64,000 nt of DNA, taken from positions 896,788 to 960,787 of the forward strand of contig NZ_SLWN01000001.1 of the NCBI RefSeq assembly GCF_004342025.1, written 5' to 3'. The DNA is from Kribbella steppae (GTDB lineage: Bacteria > Actinomycetota > Actinomycetes > Propionibacteriales > Kribbellaceae). This document shows, piece by piece, positions 41,832 through 50,404 of the stretch; within the stretch, counting starts at the first letter, position 1, and every line of letters begins with the position of its first letter. The notes beneath the pieces were generated by a model, which did not search any database, was not told the DNA's origin, and was given only the letters and a program-made list of their open reading frames with translations. The position numbers and the translations under genes were made by a program.

Positions 41832-43498
41832 TTCCGGTAGGTCACCCGGTGCGGACGAGCGGCTTCCGGGCCGAGTCGCTCGACCTTGTTGGCCTCGTAC
41901 GACGCGAAGTTGCCCTCGAACCAGAACCACTTCGCCGGGTCCTGCTCGGTGCCCTCCCAGGCCAGGATGTGCGTCGCCACCCGGTCCAGGAACCACCGGT
42001 CGTGGGATACGACCACGGCACAGCCCGGGAACTCCAGCAGCGCGTCTTCGAGCGACTGCAGGGTCTCCACGTCCAGGTCGTTGGTCGGCTCGTCGAGCAG
42101 CAGCAGGTTGCCGCCCATCTTCAGGGTCAGCGCGAGGTTCAGCCGGTTCCGCTCACCGCCGGACAGGACGCCGGTCGGCTTCTGCTGGTCCGGGCCCTTG
42201 AAGCCGAACGAGGCGACGTACGCCCGGCTCGGCATCTCGAAGTTCGCGACCTTGATGTGGTCGAGGCCGTCGGAGACCTGCTCCCAGACCGTCTTCTTCG
42301 GGTCCAGGCCGCCGCGCGACTGGTCGACGTACGAGATCCGCACCGTCTCGCCGAGCTTCAGCGAGCCGGCGTCCGGCGTCTCCTGACCGACGATCATCCG
42401 GAACAGCGTCGACTTGCCGACACCGTTCGGGCCGACCACACCGACGATGCCGGCCCGCGGCAGCGAGAAGTTCAGGCCGTCGATCAGCTTGCGGTCGCCG
42501 AAGCCCTTCTCCAGCTTGACGGCCTCCAGGACCGTACTGCCCAGCCGCGGACCCGACGGGATGTTGATCTCGTCGATGTCGAGCTTGCGGGAGCGCTCCG
42601 CCTCGGCCGCGAGCTCCTCGTACCGGGCCAGCCGGGACTTGCTCTTGGTCTGCCGGGCCTTCGCGTTCGACCGGACCCACTCGAGCTCGCGCTCCAGGAT
42701 CTTCTGCCGTTTCGCGTCCTTGCGGCCTTCGACGACCAGACGCTCCTGCTTGGTCTCCAGGTACTTCGAGTAGTTGCCCTCGTACCCATAGGTCCGGCCG
42801 CGGTCCATTTCCAGGATCCACTCGGCGACGTTGTCCAGGAAGTACCGGTCGTGGGTGATCGCCATGACGGCGCCCGGGTACTTCTGCAGGTGCGACTCCA
42901 GCCACTGCACGGACTCGGCGTCCAGGTGGTTGGTGGGCTCGTCGAGCAGGAGCAGGTCGGGCTGCTGCAGCAGCAGCTTGCAGAGCGCGACCCGGCGACG
43001 CTCACCACCGGACAGGTTGTCCACCAGCAGTTCCGCCGGCGGGCAGCGCAGCGCGTCCATCGCCTGCTCCAGCTGAGCGTCGATGTCCCAGGCGTTGCGG
43101 TGGTCCAGCTCGGTCTGCAGGTCCCCCATCTCGGCGAGCAGCGTGTCGTAGTCCGCATCGGGGTCGGCCAGCTCGGCGGAGATCTCGTTGAAGCGGTCCA
43201 GCTTCTGCTTGGTGTCGCCGACACCTTCCTCAACGTTCTCCAGGACCGTCTTGCCCTCGGTCAGCGGCGGCTCCTGCAGCAGGATCCCCACCGTCGCGTC
43301 GTCGGCCAGCCGCGCTTCGCCGTTGGAGGGCTGGTCGAGCCCCGCCATGATCTTGAACAGCGACGACTTGCCGGTGCCGTTGGGCCCGACCACGCCGATC
43401 TTCGCGCCGGTCAGGAAGTTCAGCGTGACGTTGTCGAGAACGACCTTGTCGCCGTGTGCCTTCCGGACGTTGCGAAGCGTGTAGATGAAATCCGCCAT
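41816..43498 (-). CDS. ettA: Energy-dependent translational throttle protein EttA (ABC-F)
   Basis: The 560-residue protein has two ABC ATPase domains without membrane parts: Walker A GPNGTGKS at 38-45 with signature LSGGERRRV, and a second GPNGVGKS with LSGGERNRLNLALT, each followed by LLLLDEPTNHLD or LLLLDEPTNDLD. The linker between them is charged and helical (P-site-tRNA-interaction motif, KQERLVVEGRKDAKRQKILE). EttA binds the ribosomal E-site and gates the first elongation steps by energy state. The homologue in M. tuberculosis is Rv2477c from memory. ATG 43498 is the family start. Confidence 0.95.
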   Translation of the reverse strand: MADFIYTLRNVRKAHGDKVVLDNVTLNFLTGAKIGVVGPNGTGKSSLFKIMAGLDQPSNGEARLADDATVGILLQEPPLTEGKTVLENVEEGVGDTKQKLDRFNEISAELADPDADYDTLLAEMGDLQTELDHRNAWDIDAQLEQAMDALRCPPAELLVDNLSGGERRRVALCKLLLQQPDLLLLDEPTNHLDAESVQWLESHLQKYPGAVMAITHDRYFLDNVAEWILEMDRGRTYGYEGNYSKYLETKQERLVVEGRKDAKRQKILERELEWVRSNAKARQTKSKSRLARYEELAAEAERSRKLDIDEINIPSGPRLGSTVLEAVKLEKGFGDRKLIDGLNFSLPRAGIVGVVGPNGVGKSTLFRMIVGQETPDAGSLKLGETVRISYVDQSRGGLDPKKTVWEQVSDGLDHIKVANFEMPSRAYVASFGFKGPDQQKPTGVLSGGERNRLNLALTLKMGGNLLLLDEPTNDLDVETLQSLEDALLEFPGCAVVVSHDRWFLDRVATHILAWEGTEQDPAKWFWFEGNFASYEANKVERLGPEAARPHRVTYRKLTRD

Positions 43499-43647
43499 AC
43501 CCCAGAGCCTATGTGCTCGCCCCCACCCGAACCCAATCTGTCCGCTCAGTTGTCCACAGATCAGGAATCGGTACGACGGAACGCGCCGCGTCGCCTGCAT
43601 CTTCTCCGGTGACAGCGCATCCGCGATCGAACGGAAGGGTGACCACC

Positions 43648-44205
43648 ATGAGTCTCGGCGAGACCTATGTGACCGTGCAGGGCTGGGTCGGCAGCGACCC
43701 GGATTTCAAGGAGATCGGCGGGCAGACGGCCCGCGCGACGTTCCGGATGGGCTCGACACCACGACAGTACGACCGCACCCTCGGCACGTACGTCGACAAA
43801 CCCACGACCTGGTTCACCGTCGAGTGCTGGCGCGCCCTGGCCCAGAACGCCTTCGACTCGGTGCATGTCGGCCAGCCGGTCATCGTCACCGGCCGGCTGC
43901 GAACCCACGAATGGACCGACGAAGCCGGCGAATCCCGCAGCCGCGTCGTCCTCGAGGCCTTCTCCCTCGGCCACGACCTCACCCGAGGTACGACGACGTT
44001 CACCAAGACCCCTCCGCGCCCAGCCAGCGCGTCAGCCACCGTCGGCGGAGAAACCGCCTCCGAGGCCGCGGCGTCACCCGGCGCGCTCGGCATCGCTCCT
44101 TCGTCGGACCCTGCCGAGGCGACCGCTTCGCCGTTCCCAGCCGATGAGTACACCGCGGCTCCGATCCCGCTCTCCCCCACCACCCGGGAGTCGGAGGCGG
44201 CATGA
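43648..44205 (+). CDS. Single-stranded DNA-binding protein (OB fold)
   Basis: The 185-residue protein has an SSB-type OB fold in residues 1-115: ETYVTVQGWVGSDPDFKEIG, TTWFTVECWRALAQNAFDSV and VGQPVIVTGRLRTHEW. The C-terminal 70 residues are Pro/Ser/Ala/Glu-rich and disordered but do not end in the acidic DDxPF tip of the main SSB, so it is probably a second, accessory SSB. It is divergent from ettA, matching the ettA/ssb order (Rv2477c/Rv2478c, from memory) of mycobacteria. Confidence 0.85.
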   Translation: MSLGETYVTVQGWVGSDPDFKEIGGQTARATFRMGSTPRQYDRTLGTYVDKPTTWFTVECWRALAQNAFDSVHVGQPVIVTGRLRTHEWTDEAGESRSRVVLEAFSLGHDLTRGTTTFTKTPPRPASASATVGGETASEAAASPGALGIAPSSDPAEATASPFPADEYTAAPIPLSPTTRESEAA

Positions 44206-44214
44206 CTATCTCAG

Positions 44215-44236
44215 TCTTGACTTATATAAGTCAAGA
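44215..44236 (+). promoter_or_regulatory. Perfect 22-bp palindrome, ArsR-type operator without a local ArsR gene
   Basis: TCTTGACTTAT joined directly to its complement ATAAGTCAAGA gives a perfect centre-symmetric site. It contains TTGACT, a likely -35, with CATTCT 18 bp further as a weak -10. It lies 48 bp upstream of the SRPBCC start. No ArsR gene flanks it. Confidence 0.65.
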
Positions 44237-44283
44237 ACGGCATTCTGGGCTGCACCACAGCCGGAAACGAGAGGGAAACAGCC

Positions 44284-44901
44284 GTGATCGACATCCTCGA
44301 GCACATCAACGCGGTTCAGCGCGAAGTCAGCCGGACCGGCGAGACGGTCACCGTCGTGATGCGCCGGTCGTACCGGGCCGAGCCCGAGGAGCTCTGGGAC
44401 GCCCTGACGGATCCGGAGCGGATGCGCCGCTGGTTCATGCCGGTCACCGGCGACTTGAAGGTCGGCGGCGCCTTCCAGCTGGAGGGCAACGCCGGCGGCG
44501 AGATCCTGGAGTGCGAACCACCCAAGCGGTTCAAGGTCACCTTCGGCGGCCCGACCAGCCTGCTCGAGCTCCGTTTGCTCCCAGGCCCCGGGGCTTCGAC
44601 CGAGCTGGAGCTCGAGCACTCGATGAGCGAAGCTCCGGCCCCTGGCGGCTCCGGAGCGCTCTGGGTCGGCCCGGGCTGGGACGGCGGCCTGCTCGGCCTT
44701 GCTCTCTACGTCGCCGGCGAACTCGACGAGAACACCAACCCGGTCGAGATGGCCGACTCCCCCGAGGTCATCAAGTACAACGAGCAGTCGGTCCGCGTCT
44801 GGATCGAAGCGATCCGCTCCTCCGGGACCACCTCAGAAGACGACCTCGCGGAAGCCGCCAAGATCTCCATGGCACAGTACGCGCCCGACGCAGAGGTCTG
44901 A
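44284..44901 (+). CDS. SRPBCC (AHSA1-like) domain protein
   Basis: The 205-residue protein has the AHSA1-like order: VVMRRSYRAEPEELWDALTDPERMRRWFMPV, GDLKVGGAFQLEGNAGGEIL, FKVTFGGP and a long C-terminal helix SVRVWIEAIRSSG, followed by a tail ending AQYAPDAEV. It binds an unknown lipophilic ligand. GTG 44284 has GAGAGGGAA upstream. Unlike the other two SRPBCC genes here, it has no ArsR neighbour, only an ArsR-type palindrome. Confidence 0.85.
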   Translation: MIDILEHINAVQREVSRTGETVTVVMRRSYRAEPEELWDALTDPERMRRWFMPVTGDLKVGGAFQLEGNAGGEILECEPPKRFKVTFGGPTSLLELRLLPGPGASTELELEHSMSEAPAPGGSGALWVGPGWDGGLLGLALYVAGELDENTNPVEMADSPEVIKYNEQSVRVWIEAIRSSGTTSEDDLAEAAKISMAQYAPDAEV

Positions 44902-44937
44902 CCCGAGCGCAGGACCCTAGAACGACGAACGTCCCGC

Positions 44938-44968
44938 CGGGGAGTGCGCCTGCACAGGGCACTCCCCG
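44938..44968. terminator. Bidirectional terminator hairpin
   Basis: CGGGGAGTGC (44938-44947) and GCACTCCCCG (44959-44968) pair over ten bases around an 11-base loop that contains CCTGCACAGG. It sits between the rightward SRPBCC gene and the leftward GTPase gene. Confidence 0.65.
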
Positions 44969-45062
44969 ATCGGCACTCCACCGGGCACACTCTCCTGGTC
45001 GCCGGACGTTGACCACATCCACTGCCCACAGGTTGCCGCAGGTGGACGACCGGGGTGGAGGT

Positions 45063-46742
45063 TCAGCGGCGGGCGGTGGCCAGGCTGTCGCGGCAGGTGG
45101 TGTAGGCAGCGAGCTCGTCGCGCGCCGGCGCCACAACGTGGCTGTCGGCAACCTTTTCCAGTTCGGTGCGGAGGGCCTTGGCGACCAGCCGGCTGCGGCG
45201 CGCCGCTCCGCTGGTGGCGAAGAGGCGGCAGGCGAAGGAGACGCCGACTCCCAGGATTGCGCCGCCGACCAGCATGATCGTGGCGTACGGGATGCCGTTC
45301 CATTTCGGCAGCGGCGGATCATCCAACTGCAGGAAGCCGAACACGGCCATCGCGGCCAGCCAGAGCCCACCGCCGAGCGCCACCAGGAACAGCACCCACT
45401 GGATGAACCGCATGGCACTCCACCAGCTCGGGTTGTTGCTCGCACCGAGGTCGGTCCGGGCGACTGCCTGGTCGAGCTCGTCGCCGAGCGACTCCTCCCG
45501 GCGGCGGATCGCCGAGCGAACGGAGTCGGCCCACGGGCGGGACAGCCCTTCGGCGGCCTTGTTGGTGATGGTGCGGACGGCGGTGTCCATCCGGGCCCGC
45601 TGCACCGGAGTTGCCGCAGGCAACGAAGAGCGCGCGATCGCGACCTCGTGGGACGCCGACTTGCGCAGCGCCTTGCCTTGTTGCCTCGACACCTGATCCA
45701 GGTGCAACCGTCGCAGCGGATCCGGCCGGAACCGACCGAGCCACTTGGTGACCGGCCAGCCCGTCGCGGCACCAGCACGCTGCTGGTAGGAGCGGCGTAC
45801 CGCATCGACCACGACCGGGACACCACTCGCGTCGGACAGCGCGTCGACGAGCTCGGTGATGTCGCTCTTGGCGATCTCCGGAGTCTTGGCATTGCCACAC
45901 TGGCTTGCCATCCGGTCCGCCACGCGATCGACATCAGCGGCGAGCCGTTCACGCGCGGCCCGCTTGTTGTTGACCCGCTTGACCAGCAAGGCGCGCAACT
46001 CGTCCAGGCCGTCGCCGCTCACCGCAGAGGTGGCCACGACGTTCGGCGACTTGAGGCCGTCCGCCTTGAGCAGGCGGTCGAGGTCGTTGAGGCAGCTCTT
46101 CCGCTGGTCCGGCGTGAGCTTGTCGATGTGGTTCAGCGCGAACACCATCACACCGGAGTGCGAGGCGAAGGGCTTGATGTACCGGTTGTGCAGCGCGGCG
46201 TCGGCGTACTTCTGCGGATCGACCACCCACACGAGCACGTCGACCAGCTCGACAAGCCGGTCGACGATCAGCCGGTGCTCGACCTCGGTCGAGTCGTGGT
46301 CGGGCAGGTCAAGCAGCACCAGACCGTCCAGGTCCTCCGACTGTGCTTCCTCCAGGGAGCTGCGGTGCTGCACCTGGTGACGCCGCGGGATTCCCAGCCA
46401 GTTCAGCACTTCGCCGGCTGGCTCCTCGCCCCACACGCAGGCGAGCGGCATCGAGCTCGTCGGCCGGCGGGTACCGATCGCGGCCAGGTCGAGCCCGGTC
46501 ATCGAGTTGAACAGCGACGACTTGCCGGAACCCGTCGCACCGGCCAGCGCGACCACGGTCAGCTCGCCGGACATCCTGAGACGATGCCCGGCCCGCTCCA
46601 CGATCTGCGTGGCCTCGGTGAGTACCACCGGGTCCAGCCGGCCCTGACCGGCCTCCGCGGCCGCCTCCAGTGCCTCGATCTTCGTCAGGACATCGGTCGA
46701 GCCCCTCACCAGGCCTTTGACCGTATCCACAATTCCCGTCAC
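45063..46742 (-). CDS. YfjP-type dynamin-like GTPase with membrane segments
   Basis: The 559-residue protein has a GTPase domain with P-loop AGATGSGKSS (G1, 67-76), G3 in LLDLPDHDS (145-148) and G4 NHID (204-207), a helical middle, two transmembrane helices (about 435-455 and 470-490) and a helical tail. This is the YfjP/dynamin-related group. It overlaps the stop of the preceding dynamin-family gene by four bases, so the two GTPases are co-made. In Streptomyces a dynamin pair (DynA/DynB) supports sporulation septa with FtsZ; the present pair could be equivalent, which is inference. Confidence 0.87.
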   Translation of the reverse strand: MTGIVDTVKGLVRGSTDVLTKIEALEAAAEAGQGRLDPVVLTEATQIVERAGHRLRMSGELTVVALAGATGSGKSSLFNSMTGLDLAAIGTRRPTSSMPLACVWGEEPAGEVLNWLGIPRRHQVQHRSSLEEAQSEDLDGLVLLDLPDHDSTEVEHRLIVDRLVELVDVLVWVVDPQKYADAALHNRYIKPFASHSGVMVFALNHIDKLTPDQRKSCLNDLDRLLKADGLKSPNVVATSAVSGDGLDELRALLVKRVNNKRAARERLAADVDRVADRMASQCGNAKTPEIAKSDITELVDALSDASGVPVVVDAVRRSYQQRAGAATGWPVTKWLGRFRPDPLRRLHLDQVSRQQGKALRKSASHEVAIARSSLPAATPVQRARMDTAVRTITNKAAEGLSRPWADSVRSAIRRREESLGDELDQAVARTDLGASNNPSWWSAMRFIQWVLFLVALGGGLWLAAMAVFGFLQLDDPPLPKWNGIPYATIMLVGGAILGVGVSFACRLFATSGAARRSRLVAKALRTELEKVADSHVVAPARDELAAYTTCRDSLATARR

Positions 46743-49700
46743 GTGCAGTCCTCCACCGCGCGCGCGGCCTCCGTCAGTTGCCTGGCCGCCTCGGGATCGA
46801 CCGGATGCTGGTCGAGGACAGCCAGATAGCGGGCGAATTCAGCATCCATCAGGGCATGAACCCTACCGTCTAAATCTTCGCGAGCCTTGGTCACCAGCGT
46901 CCGAACGGCCTGATCGCCGAAGACTGCCTCCAGCAACTTCTGCCCCACCACGGCGGTTCCCGCGCCCACACCCACCTCGGCACCGGTGATCCCGGCCGTA
47001 CTGGCGAAGATCACCACCATCAGCGAGAGGCCCAAGCCGTTCACGCCGTACGCAAGGATGCGCGCGGTCGAGCGCTTGTCGGCGCCCTCCTTGCGGACCA
47101 GGTCGAGCACGTAGCCCTGCCAGTCGCGGACCGCGCGACCGGCCGCGGCCGGGAAGTCCTTCGACATCCGGCCCAGGTCGCGGTCGCCGGCGGCGAGCAA
47201 CTGGCGGCCCGGAGCCGTGGACTGCCACGACTCCTCGGCCCGTTCGGCGGCCGCCTCCGCGTGCTCGCGGAGCAACGACTCCAGCCCGGACTCGACCGCG
47301 TCGTTGAGATCCCGGGTCGGGGGCGGCTTGCCGACGACCGTCGCCTTCATCTTGTCGCGCATCCGGCCGACGTTGGTCTGCAGGCCCTTCAGCAGTTCGC
47401 CGGTGCCGACGAACTCCTGCCAGCGGGCCAGCACCTCACCGCGCAGCAGCGTGCCGTCCTGCGTCGCCTTCGCGATGTCCTTGACGGCCCGGTCGTACGC
47501 CGTCTCCGCCGTCGACCGCAACTCGATCATCGTCTCGGCCTGCGCCCGGACCGCGGTCGCGAACGCCGGCGTCTTCTTGACCATCGCCGTGACCGCGCCG
47601 TGCAGGGTACGACGGACGACCGCCGCGCGAGCCTCCGCGTCAGCCGCCAGGTCGATCAGCCAGTCCTTGATCGAGGCAACGGTATCGGCCGGCAGCATGC
47701 CGTTGCCGTCGACAACCGTCTCCCGGATCGAGAACAGCGGCGAGTCACCCAGCCCACGCTCGAGCAACATCTGCGCGAGGTGCCCGGTGATGTCGTCGAT
47801 GGTGTCTTCCGGCGCCCGGTCCAGGACCACGGCGACCGCCGTACTGCGGTCGGACGCACTCTGCAGGAAGTCCCACGGGACGGCGTCGGCGTACCGGGCG
47901 GCCGTGGTGACGAACAGCCAGAGGTCCGCTGCCGCCAGAAGCTGGGTGGCGAGATCGCGGTTCGCCTCGACCACCGAGTCGATGTCAGGAGCGTCCAGGA
48001 TCGCCAGACCCTGCGGAACGGTGTCGGCGGCAACCAACCGCAGCTGACCCGGGTCCTCCGTTCCACCCGGGCTGTCGCCGCTCGACCGCGCCATACCAGG
48101 CAGCACCCGATCGCCGGCGAACCACTCCGCGTCGGCCGGGTGGTGGATCAGGACGGGCGAGCGAGTAGTCGGACGCAGCACACCGGGCTCGCTGACGACC
48201 TTGCCGATGATGGTGTTCACCAGCGTCGACTTGCCCGCGCCGGTCGAGCCGCCGACGACCGCGAGCACCGGAGCCTCGAGCTGTACCAACCGCGGCAGGA
48301 TGTAGTCGTCCAGCTGATCCAGCATCGCCTTCTGCTGCTGACGAGCCTCGTCGGCCCCCACCACATCAATCGGCAACTGACTAGCAGCCACAGCCCCACG
48401 CAACCGCATCAGCGCCGTAATCAACGCCATCGCAGCCTGCTCAGCAGCCATCCGCTCAGCCATCTGCTCAGCAGTCAGCTCCTCAGCAGCCTCCCCCTCA
48501 GCACCCTGCTCCGCATCGGATGCCGCGTCACCCTCCGCACCGGACTGCTCAGCCGCCGCGCCCGCCTCCTCGGCCGAGCCCTCAGCCTCCGCGTCAGCCG
48601 ACTCGTCACCATCAGACTCCGCGCCCTCGGACGCAGAACCCTCATCGGACTGCTCAGACTGGTCAGCCGCCGCGCCCGCCTCCTCGGCCGAGCCCTCAGC
48701 CTCCGCGTCGGCCGACTGCTCGCCCTCGGACCCCGCGCCCTCGGACGCAGAACCCTCATCGGACTGCTCAGACTGGTCAGCCGCCGCGCCCGCCTCCTCG
48801 GTCGAGCCCTCAGCCTCTGCGTCAGCAGGCTGGTCACCATCAGACTCTGCACCCTCGGATGCGGACAGGCCGTCGGACTGGTCGGCCGCCGCTTCGGTTT
48901 GCTCGGAGGTCGCGTCAGCTTCTGCTGCCGCCTCAGCCTGGTCAGCACCCTCGGGCTGCTCGGTTGCCGACTCTGGCTTGCCGGAGGCTACTCCGGCGTG
49001 CGCAGGCGCCTCGTCGGACTGCTCAGCCGTTTCGGACTGCTCGGATGCCTCGGGCTGCTCAGGTGTCTTGTCTGCCTCGTCCGATGCGGCCTCGGCATCT
49101 ATAGGAGCCGGCTGGTCATCGGCTGGCTGCGCCTCTGTGGACTCAGGTCCCGCCTCGGACTGCTCGTCGGGCTGCTCCGGGGCCTCGGGCTGGCCGTCCG
49201 TGGACCCTGCTTCTGCGGACTCAGGTGTCGCGTCGGGCTGCTCGGACGCGGTTTCGTCATCGGACGGACCCGGCTGGGCGTCGTCGCCGGTCGGGGTCGA
49301 TTCGGCCGAGTCAGCTGGGCTGGTCTCGTCGGACGCCTCTGAGGCGGCCTCTGCAGGCTCCTGTAGCGCCTCGGCGGGCTCGTCTGCGGGTTCGCCCTGG
49401 GTAGAGGTGTCAGCTTCCGCCTGGGCGGGCTCAGGTGCGTCGTCGTCTGCAGCGTCCGGAGTGCCTTCAGCCGCGGCCTCCGCGGGCTGGTCGGCCGATG
49501 TCGACGTCGGGTCGGCTTCTGCCTGAGCCGCGGACTCGGCGGGCTCGTCGGTAGCGGGTTTGGCTGCACCCGACTGCTTCGGCAGACCGACGATGATGTT
49601 GCCGAACTCCAGCGGGAAGCCGTCCGGCGACTCGTCCGGCTCGTAGACGACACCCACGGTCCGGCGTGACGGCTCATCCTCGGCGGGCTCGGCGGCAGCC

Positions 49701-50314
49701 TTCTCCGCCGCAGGCGCGTCAGCAGCGGACCCCTCGGCAGAGACTTCCTCGGCAGGCGAATCGTCGCCGGCACCCTGTCCGGCGGCAGACTGCCCGGCAG
49801 CTGATTCCTCGGCAGCAGGCTGCTCGGTGGTGGCAGCGTCCTCGGCAGCTGCTACGTCGGCAGCCGCCGAGGACTCGGCGTCCTGAGCTTCACCAGCCGA
49901 CGCGTCTGCTGTCCCGTCGGCAGTTGGTTCCTCGGCCTTCTCGGCCTCCGCCTTCGCCTCGGGCGCCGCCTCGACGCCGGCCTCGGACGTCTGAGCCTGG
50001 GACGACTGAGATTCGGGCGTCTGAGTTTCGGGCGACTGCGCCTCGGGGGTCTGAGCGGTGGTGTCCGGTGCCGCCGCGTCTACCTGGGGCGTGGGCTCGG
50101 TCGGCTTCGGCTCGGGGTCGGCGGCGGGCGTCGTACCAGGGGGTGAGGTCGGGGCTTCCGGCGTACTGGCGGACTTGCGGCGCCGGCGGCGCCAGAAACC
50201 TTTGCCTTTGGCATCCGACTGGGCGATCAGGTTCGCCAGCTCCTGGGCAGGCTGATCCCGGCCCGGAACCCGCGGCTCCGAACCCTCACCAGCTGCTGAC
50301 CTGGTGTCAGCCAC
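46739..50314 (-). CDS. Dynamin-family GTPase with very long acidic repeat N-terminus
   Basis: The 1191-residue protein splits in two. Residues about 30-630 are Glu/Ala/Ser/Asp-rich, with T-E-P-A-Q repeats and a 38-residue tandem repeat near the end; no fold is visible. From about 635 a dynamin-like GTPase follows: P-loop GGSTGAGKS near 688, G3 ILDAPDIDS, a helical stalk, and a C-terminal membrane stretch LSLMVVIFASTAGITGAEVG. The GTPase part is of normal size; the acidic tail more than doubles it. It is first in a coupled pair with the YfjP-type gene. Confidence 0.85.
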   Translation of the reverse strand: MADTRSAAGEGSEPRVPGRDQPAQELANLIAQSDAKGKGFWRRRRRKSASTPEAPTSPPGTTPAADPEPKPTEPTPQVDAAAPDTTAQTPEAQSPETQTPESQSSQAQTSEAGVEAAPEAKAEAEKAEEPTADGTADASAGEAQDAESSAAADVAAAEDAATTEQPAAEESAAGQSAAGQGAGDDSPAEEVSAEGSAADAPAAEKAAAEPAEDEPSRRTVGVVYEPDESPDGFPLEFGNIIVGLPKQSGAAKPATDEPAESAAQAEADPTSTSADQPAEAAAEGTPDAADDDAPEPAQAEADTSTQGEPADEPAEALQEPAEAASEASDETSPADSAESTPTGDDAQPGPSDDETASEQPDATPESAEAGSTDGQPEAPEQPDEQSEAGPESTEAQPADDQPAPIDAEAASDEADKTPEQPEASEQSETAEQSDEAPAHAGVASGKPESATEQPEGADQAEAAAEADATSEQTEAAADQSDGLSASEGAESDGDQPADAEAEGSTEEAGAAADQSEQSDEGSASEGAGSEGEQSADAEAEGSAEEAGAAADQSEQSDEGSASEGAESDGDESADAEAEGSAEEAGAAAEQSGAEGDAASDAEQGAEGEAAEELTAEQMAERMAAEQAAMALITALMRLRGAVAASQLPIDVVGADEARQQQKAMLDQLDDYILPRLVQLEAPVLAVVGGSTGAGKSTLVNTIIGKVVSEPGVLRPTTRSPVLIHHPADAEWFAGDRVLPGMARSSGDSPGGTEDPGQLRLVAADTVPQGLAILDAPDIDSVVEANRDLATQLLAAADLWLFVTTAARYADAVPWDFLQSASDRSTAVAVVLDRAPEDTIDDITGHLAQMLLERGLGDSPLFSIRETVVDGNGMLPADTVASIKDWLIDLAADAEARAAVVRRTLHGAVTAMVKKTPAFATAVRAQAETMIELRSTAETAYDRAVKDIAKATQDGTLLRGEVLARWQEFVGTGELLKGLQTNVGRMRDKMKATVVGKPPPTRDLNDAVESGLESLLREHAEAAAERAEESWQSTAPGRQLLAAGDRDLGRMSKDFPAAAGRAVRDWQGYVLDLVRKEGADKRSTARILAYGVNGLGLSLMVVIFASTAGITGAEVGVGAGTAVVGQKLLEAVFGDQAVRTLVTKAREDLDGRVHALMDAEFARYLAVLDQHPVDPEAARQLTEAARAVEDCT
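48552..48893 (-). repeat. 114-bp tandem repeat coding the 38-residue acidic repeat
   Basis: The same GCCGCCGCGCCCGCCTCCTC word recurs at 48552, 48666 and 48780, exactly 114 bp apart. Each unit encodes a 38-residue block of the pattern DAEAEGS(T/A)EEAGAAADQ followed by SEQSDEGSASEGA and a variable GSEGEQSA-like end. The third unit as read in the protein is incomplete. Confidence 0.75.
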
Positions 50315-50404
50315 GGTGTCCGCCCACGAGCACAGAGTGCCCGGTCGGACAGCGCAGAAGCAAAGTCATCGTCATCCCCGTTTGGCGGCGTGGACGGGTG
50401 GCAG

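Noticed and set aside
48552..48893. Possible CRISPR array because of regular repeats
   Set aside because: The repeats are 114 bp apart, code for a protein repeat in frame, and have no separate spacers.
47261..49342. Plus-strand frame of 693 residues opposite the dynamin gene
   Set aside because: It is the antisense of the acidic repeat, giving Leu/Arg-rich low complexity; not a gene.
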